From Pogostemon cablin (taxonomy: Eukaryota; Streptophyta; Magnoliopsida; Lamiales; Lamiaceae), in NCBI GenBank assembly GCA_023678885.1, contig CM042983.1, forward strand, positions 25,836,279 to 25,900,278: a stretch of 64,000 nucleotides of DNA. Reading direction: 5' to 3'. Below the pieces are notes generated by a model, which had not been told where the DNA came from, made no database searches, and worked only from the letters and a program-made list of their open reading frames with translations. Each line of letters starts with the position of its first letter. Positions within the stretch are counted from its first letter, which is position 1. A program made the position numbers and the translations under genes. Below are positions 61,121-64,000 of this stretch, in pieces.

Positions 61121-62866
61121 CTATCGAACGCTTTCGCTGAAGGCTCTTAGTAAAAGGATCAGCAAGGTTATCCTCAAATGCAATCTTAGCGACAACGACT
61201 TCCCCTCTTCAAATGATATCTCGTATAAGGTGGTACTTGCGCTCAATATGTTTACTCGCCTTATGAGCTCGTGTTCCTTCGAGTTTGCTACTGCACCACT
61301 GTTATCACAATAAATCATGATCGCTTTGGGCAAACCAGGAATCACATCCAAGTCCATTAAGAAGTTCCTTAGCCATACTGCTTCTTTAGCTGCCTTTGAG
61401 GCTGCTACATATTTAGCTTCCATGGTAGAGTCCGCAACGTATTTCTACTTTACACTCCTCCATATTATGGCTCCTCCTCCAAGAGTATACACATAACCCG
61501 AGGTGGATTTACTAGACTGGAAATCTGAATCAGTATAACCCAAAGGTAACAAAGTATCTGCCCGATAAACTAGCACATAATCCCTAGTCCTTTGCAGGTA
61601 CTTCAAAATATGCTTTACCGCAGTCCAATGTCCTTGTCCTGGATTACTTTGATACCTACTGACCATGCCCACGACATAACAGATATCCGGTCTCGTACAT
61701 AGCATAGCATACATGAGGCTTCCTACTGCCGAAGCATAAGGGACCAACTTCATTGCCTCTATTTCCTGTTGTGTCTTTGGACACATTTCCTTAGATAGAG
61801 GTATTCCATGTCTGAAAGACAGAAAACCTTTCTTGGAATCTTGCATGCTAAAACGAGTCAGGATTGTATCAATATATGAAGCTTGGGATAAGCACAACAT
61901 TCTTTTCTTGCGATCCCTTATTAATTTGATCCCAAGAATGTGTCCGGCTTCTCCTAAGTCCTTCATCTCAAACTGCTTGGATAGCCATACTTTTACGCCC
62001 GACAATACCTTTACATTGTTTCCAATGAGCAGAATATCATCCATGTAGAGTACAAGAAATACCACTACGTTTCCATCACACTTCTTGTACACACATGATT
62101 CATCCGGACATTGAATAAATCTATATGACTGGATTACTTCATCAAAATGGATGTTCCATGATCTTGAAGCTTGTTTTAATCCATAAATGGACCTTTTAAG
62201 CTTGCACAAAAGATGCTCTTCACCCTTTGCAATGAATCCTTCTGGTTGCTTCATATAGATGTTTTTCTCAAGACTTCCATTAAAGAAAGCTGTCTTGACA
62301 TCCATTTGCCATACCTCATAATCCATATGAGCAGCAATAGACAAAAGAATCCGAATTGACTTAAGCATGGCCACAGGCGAGAAGGTTTCCTCATAATCGA
62401 TTCCTTCTTTCTGAGTATATCCTTTAGCAACAAGCCTTGCTTTAAAGGTTTTCACCCTACCGTCATATCCTCTTTTTCTTTTATAGATCCACTTGCATCC
62501 AATAGCTTTTACACCATTGGGTAGTTCTACAAGCTCCCAAACTTGATTAGAATACATGGATTCTATCTCAGATTTCATTGTGTTTTGCCACAATTGAGCA
62601 TCTTTATCTTGCAGTGCCTCGTTGTAATTTCATGGGTCGATTTCATGTTCACCCGGGACCAAGTCGGATGACTCTCCCAATCCCATGAATCTATCTGGTT
62701 GTCTCACAACCCTCCCACTACGACGAGGCTCCGCAGGAAATTGTGTATCAGGTGTGACACGCGGTGCAGTGTCCTGTGGTATATCCTCTTGCACAGTTGG
62801 TATTATGTTTGGTGTTTCCCCTCTAACTTCTTCTAGAATAATTTTACTCATGGGTTTGTGGTCCAT
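61121..62866 (-). pseudogene. Copia pol: reverse transcriptase and RNase H, decayed
   Basis: The reverse transcriptase (62593-61445) has IGCKWIYKRKRGYDG, FKARLVAKGYTQKEGIDYEE, MDVKTAFFNGSLEKNIYM and LYMDDILLIG (Y-M-D-D at 62036-62047, where Copia elements usually have Y-V-D-D). RNase H follows with GYTDSDFQSSKSTSGYVY, then a TAG at 61445-61447 before KYVADSTMEAKYVA, and the end is frameshifted after CDNSGAVANSKE. Upstream, the linker 62866-62630 (SGRVVRQPDRFMG) ends at TGA 62630-62632. Several stops are of the kind produced by C-to-T or G-to-A change. Confidence 0.92.
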
Positions 62867-62875
62867 AATATAATC

Positions 62876-63969
62876 CTATTTAAAAAATCTAGCGTTCGTA
62901 CTCACGATCACATTTTGGTCTTTTGGATTATAGAACAAACCACCTTTCGTTCCTCTAGGATATCCTATAAACAGACAAACTTCAGTACATGATTCTAACA
63001 TATCAGTATCCGCCTTTGACACATGTGCTGGGGCACCCCAAATCCAAATATGTTTCAGACTAGGCTTTCGCTCGGTCCACAGTTCTGTGGGTGTGGAGGT
63101 TATCGATTTAGAAGATACTAAGTTTAAAATGTAAGCTGCTGTTTCTAAGGCATATCCCCAAAACGAATTAGGTAATTCCGAATAACTCATCATTGATATT
63201 ACCATTTCCATAAGAGTCCTATTCCTTCTTTCCGCTACACCATTCTGCTGGGTGTGCCCGGTGCAGACAATTGGGATTCAATCCCATTCTCCGATAAATA
63301 ATTCCTAAACTCTCCCAAGAGGTATTTACCACCACGATCAGATCGTAGTGTTTTGATATATTTTCAAAGTTGCTTTTCCACATCAGCCTTGCACTCTTTG
63401 AATTTATCAAAGCACTCAGACTTGTGGCGCATCAAATAAATATATTCGTATCTAGAATAATCGTCAATGAATGTGATGAAGTATTCATAACCACCTCTTG
63501 CCTGGACAGACATAGGACCACATAAATCATAATGAACCAATTCCAACAGTTCCTTGGCTCTATACCCCTTTGCCTTAAAAGGCCTTTTTGTCATTTTTCC
63601 TTCCAAGCAGAATTCGCAAGTTGGATAATTTTTCACTACTAATGAATTCAGAGTTCCATCAGCTATCAACCTTTGAATCCTACTTAAGTTAATATGACCT
63701 AGTCTTAGATGCCAAAGATATGTTTGGTTCATTTTAGAAGGTTCTTTTCTCTTATTAGTAGATGTATCATTCATTTCAATTTGTTGCACTGTGGGAGAAA
63801 TTGGATTAAGATTATACAAATTATCTATCAATGCACCATCACAGATAAAAATTCCATTCTTTCTTAAAACAACCTTGTCATTAAAAGAAATAGAATAACC
63901 ATCCACAAACAATTTAGAAACCGAAATTAAATTCTTTCTAAAATGAGGTACATAAAGATAATACTTCAA
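62876..63969 (-). pseudogene. Copia pol: GAG-pre-integrase and integrase, decayed
   Basis: From 63969 downward: LFVDGYSISFND, the zinc motif LWHLRLGHIN...CEFCLEGKMTKRPF, and the integrase core start LVHYDLCGPM...FITFIDDYSRYEY, with a stop after VEKQL at about 63364. The next segment (63410-63219) carries a frameshift at about 63248 inside the region that encodes PQQNGVAERR. The last part, 63211-62876 (LPNSFWGYALETAAYIL), ends in TAG at 62876-62878. The protein continues beyond the right edge, where gag should lie. Confidence 0.9.
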
Positions 63970-64000
63970 AACAAGAGTTTTATTCTTATTGAAAGATAAA

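Overview
The window is nuclear DNA of a flowering plant, most likely a core eudicot. The evidence is GT-AG introns, plant gene families (a UBC37/UBE2T-type E2, a UGT76-like glycosyltransferase, homogentisate solanesyltransferase exons), plant-type Copia and Athila LTR retrotransposons, a caulimovirid relic, and long AT-rich spacers with (TA)n tracts. No operons, rRNA, tRNA or CRISPR arrays were seen. Only two genes look intact: a six-exon E2 on the minus strand (6675-9751) and an intronless kelch/beta-propeller-like gene on the plus strand (34310-35443). Most of the rest is transposon-derived or featureless AT-rich spacer.

Layout. 1-5256: young Ty1/Copia element, 5' LTR cut by the window edge, one TGA in an otherwise open gag-pol. 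5257-6674: spacer with a (TA)n tract and a MULE-type MITE. 6675-9751: E2 gene. About 10150-11700: decayed endogenous pararetrovirus on the minus strand, next to a 79-bp tandem repeat. 12640-16080: (TA)n, two more MULE-type MITEs and a 690-bp tandem duplication. 16375-21721: two Helitron-like elements head to tail on the minus strand. 22071-22556: minisatellite and a 77-bp duplication. 25522-27572: a MULE-type MITE split by an Athila solo LTR. 29641-30546: broken exons of homogentisate solanesyltransferase, interrupted by a CACTA MITE. 30833-33165: a third Helitron 3' end and an A-rich long-period tandem array. 33306-33821: hAT-type MITE with GC-rich arms.

36840-43430 is the most rearranged part. 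It holds a fragment resembling an NAD(P)H-hydrate epimerase exon, a gag-protease-only Gypsy element, a dead UGT gene, and the two halves of one LTR and of the hAT MITE inserted in it. The halves lie about 3.9 kb apart in opposite orientation, which points to a local inversion. 45290-58768 is a complete 13.5-kb Athila-type Gypsy element with equal-length LTRs and a 5-bp target duplication; a 1,978-bp solo LTR sits in frame inside its reverse transcriptase. 59829 to the right edge is a decayed Copia element on the minus strand.

No gene cluster or new multi-gene system is apparent. The interest lies in the nested, datable insertion history: the inversion, the adjoining Helitrons, a MITE family with 9-bp target duplications, and the way the autonomous elements have been inactivated. 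Boundaries and target duplications were read directly from the sequence. Family names rest on recognised motifs, without database searches.
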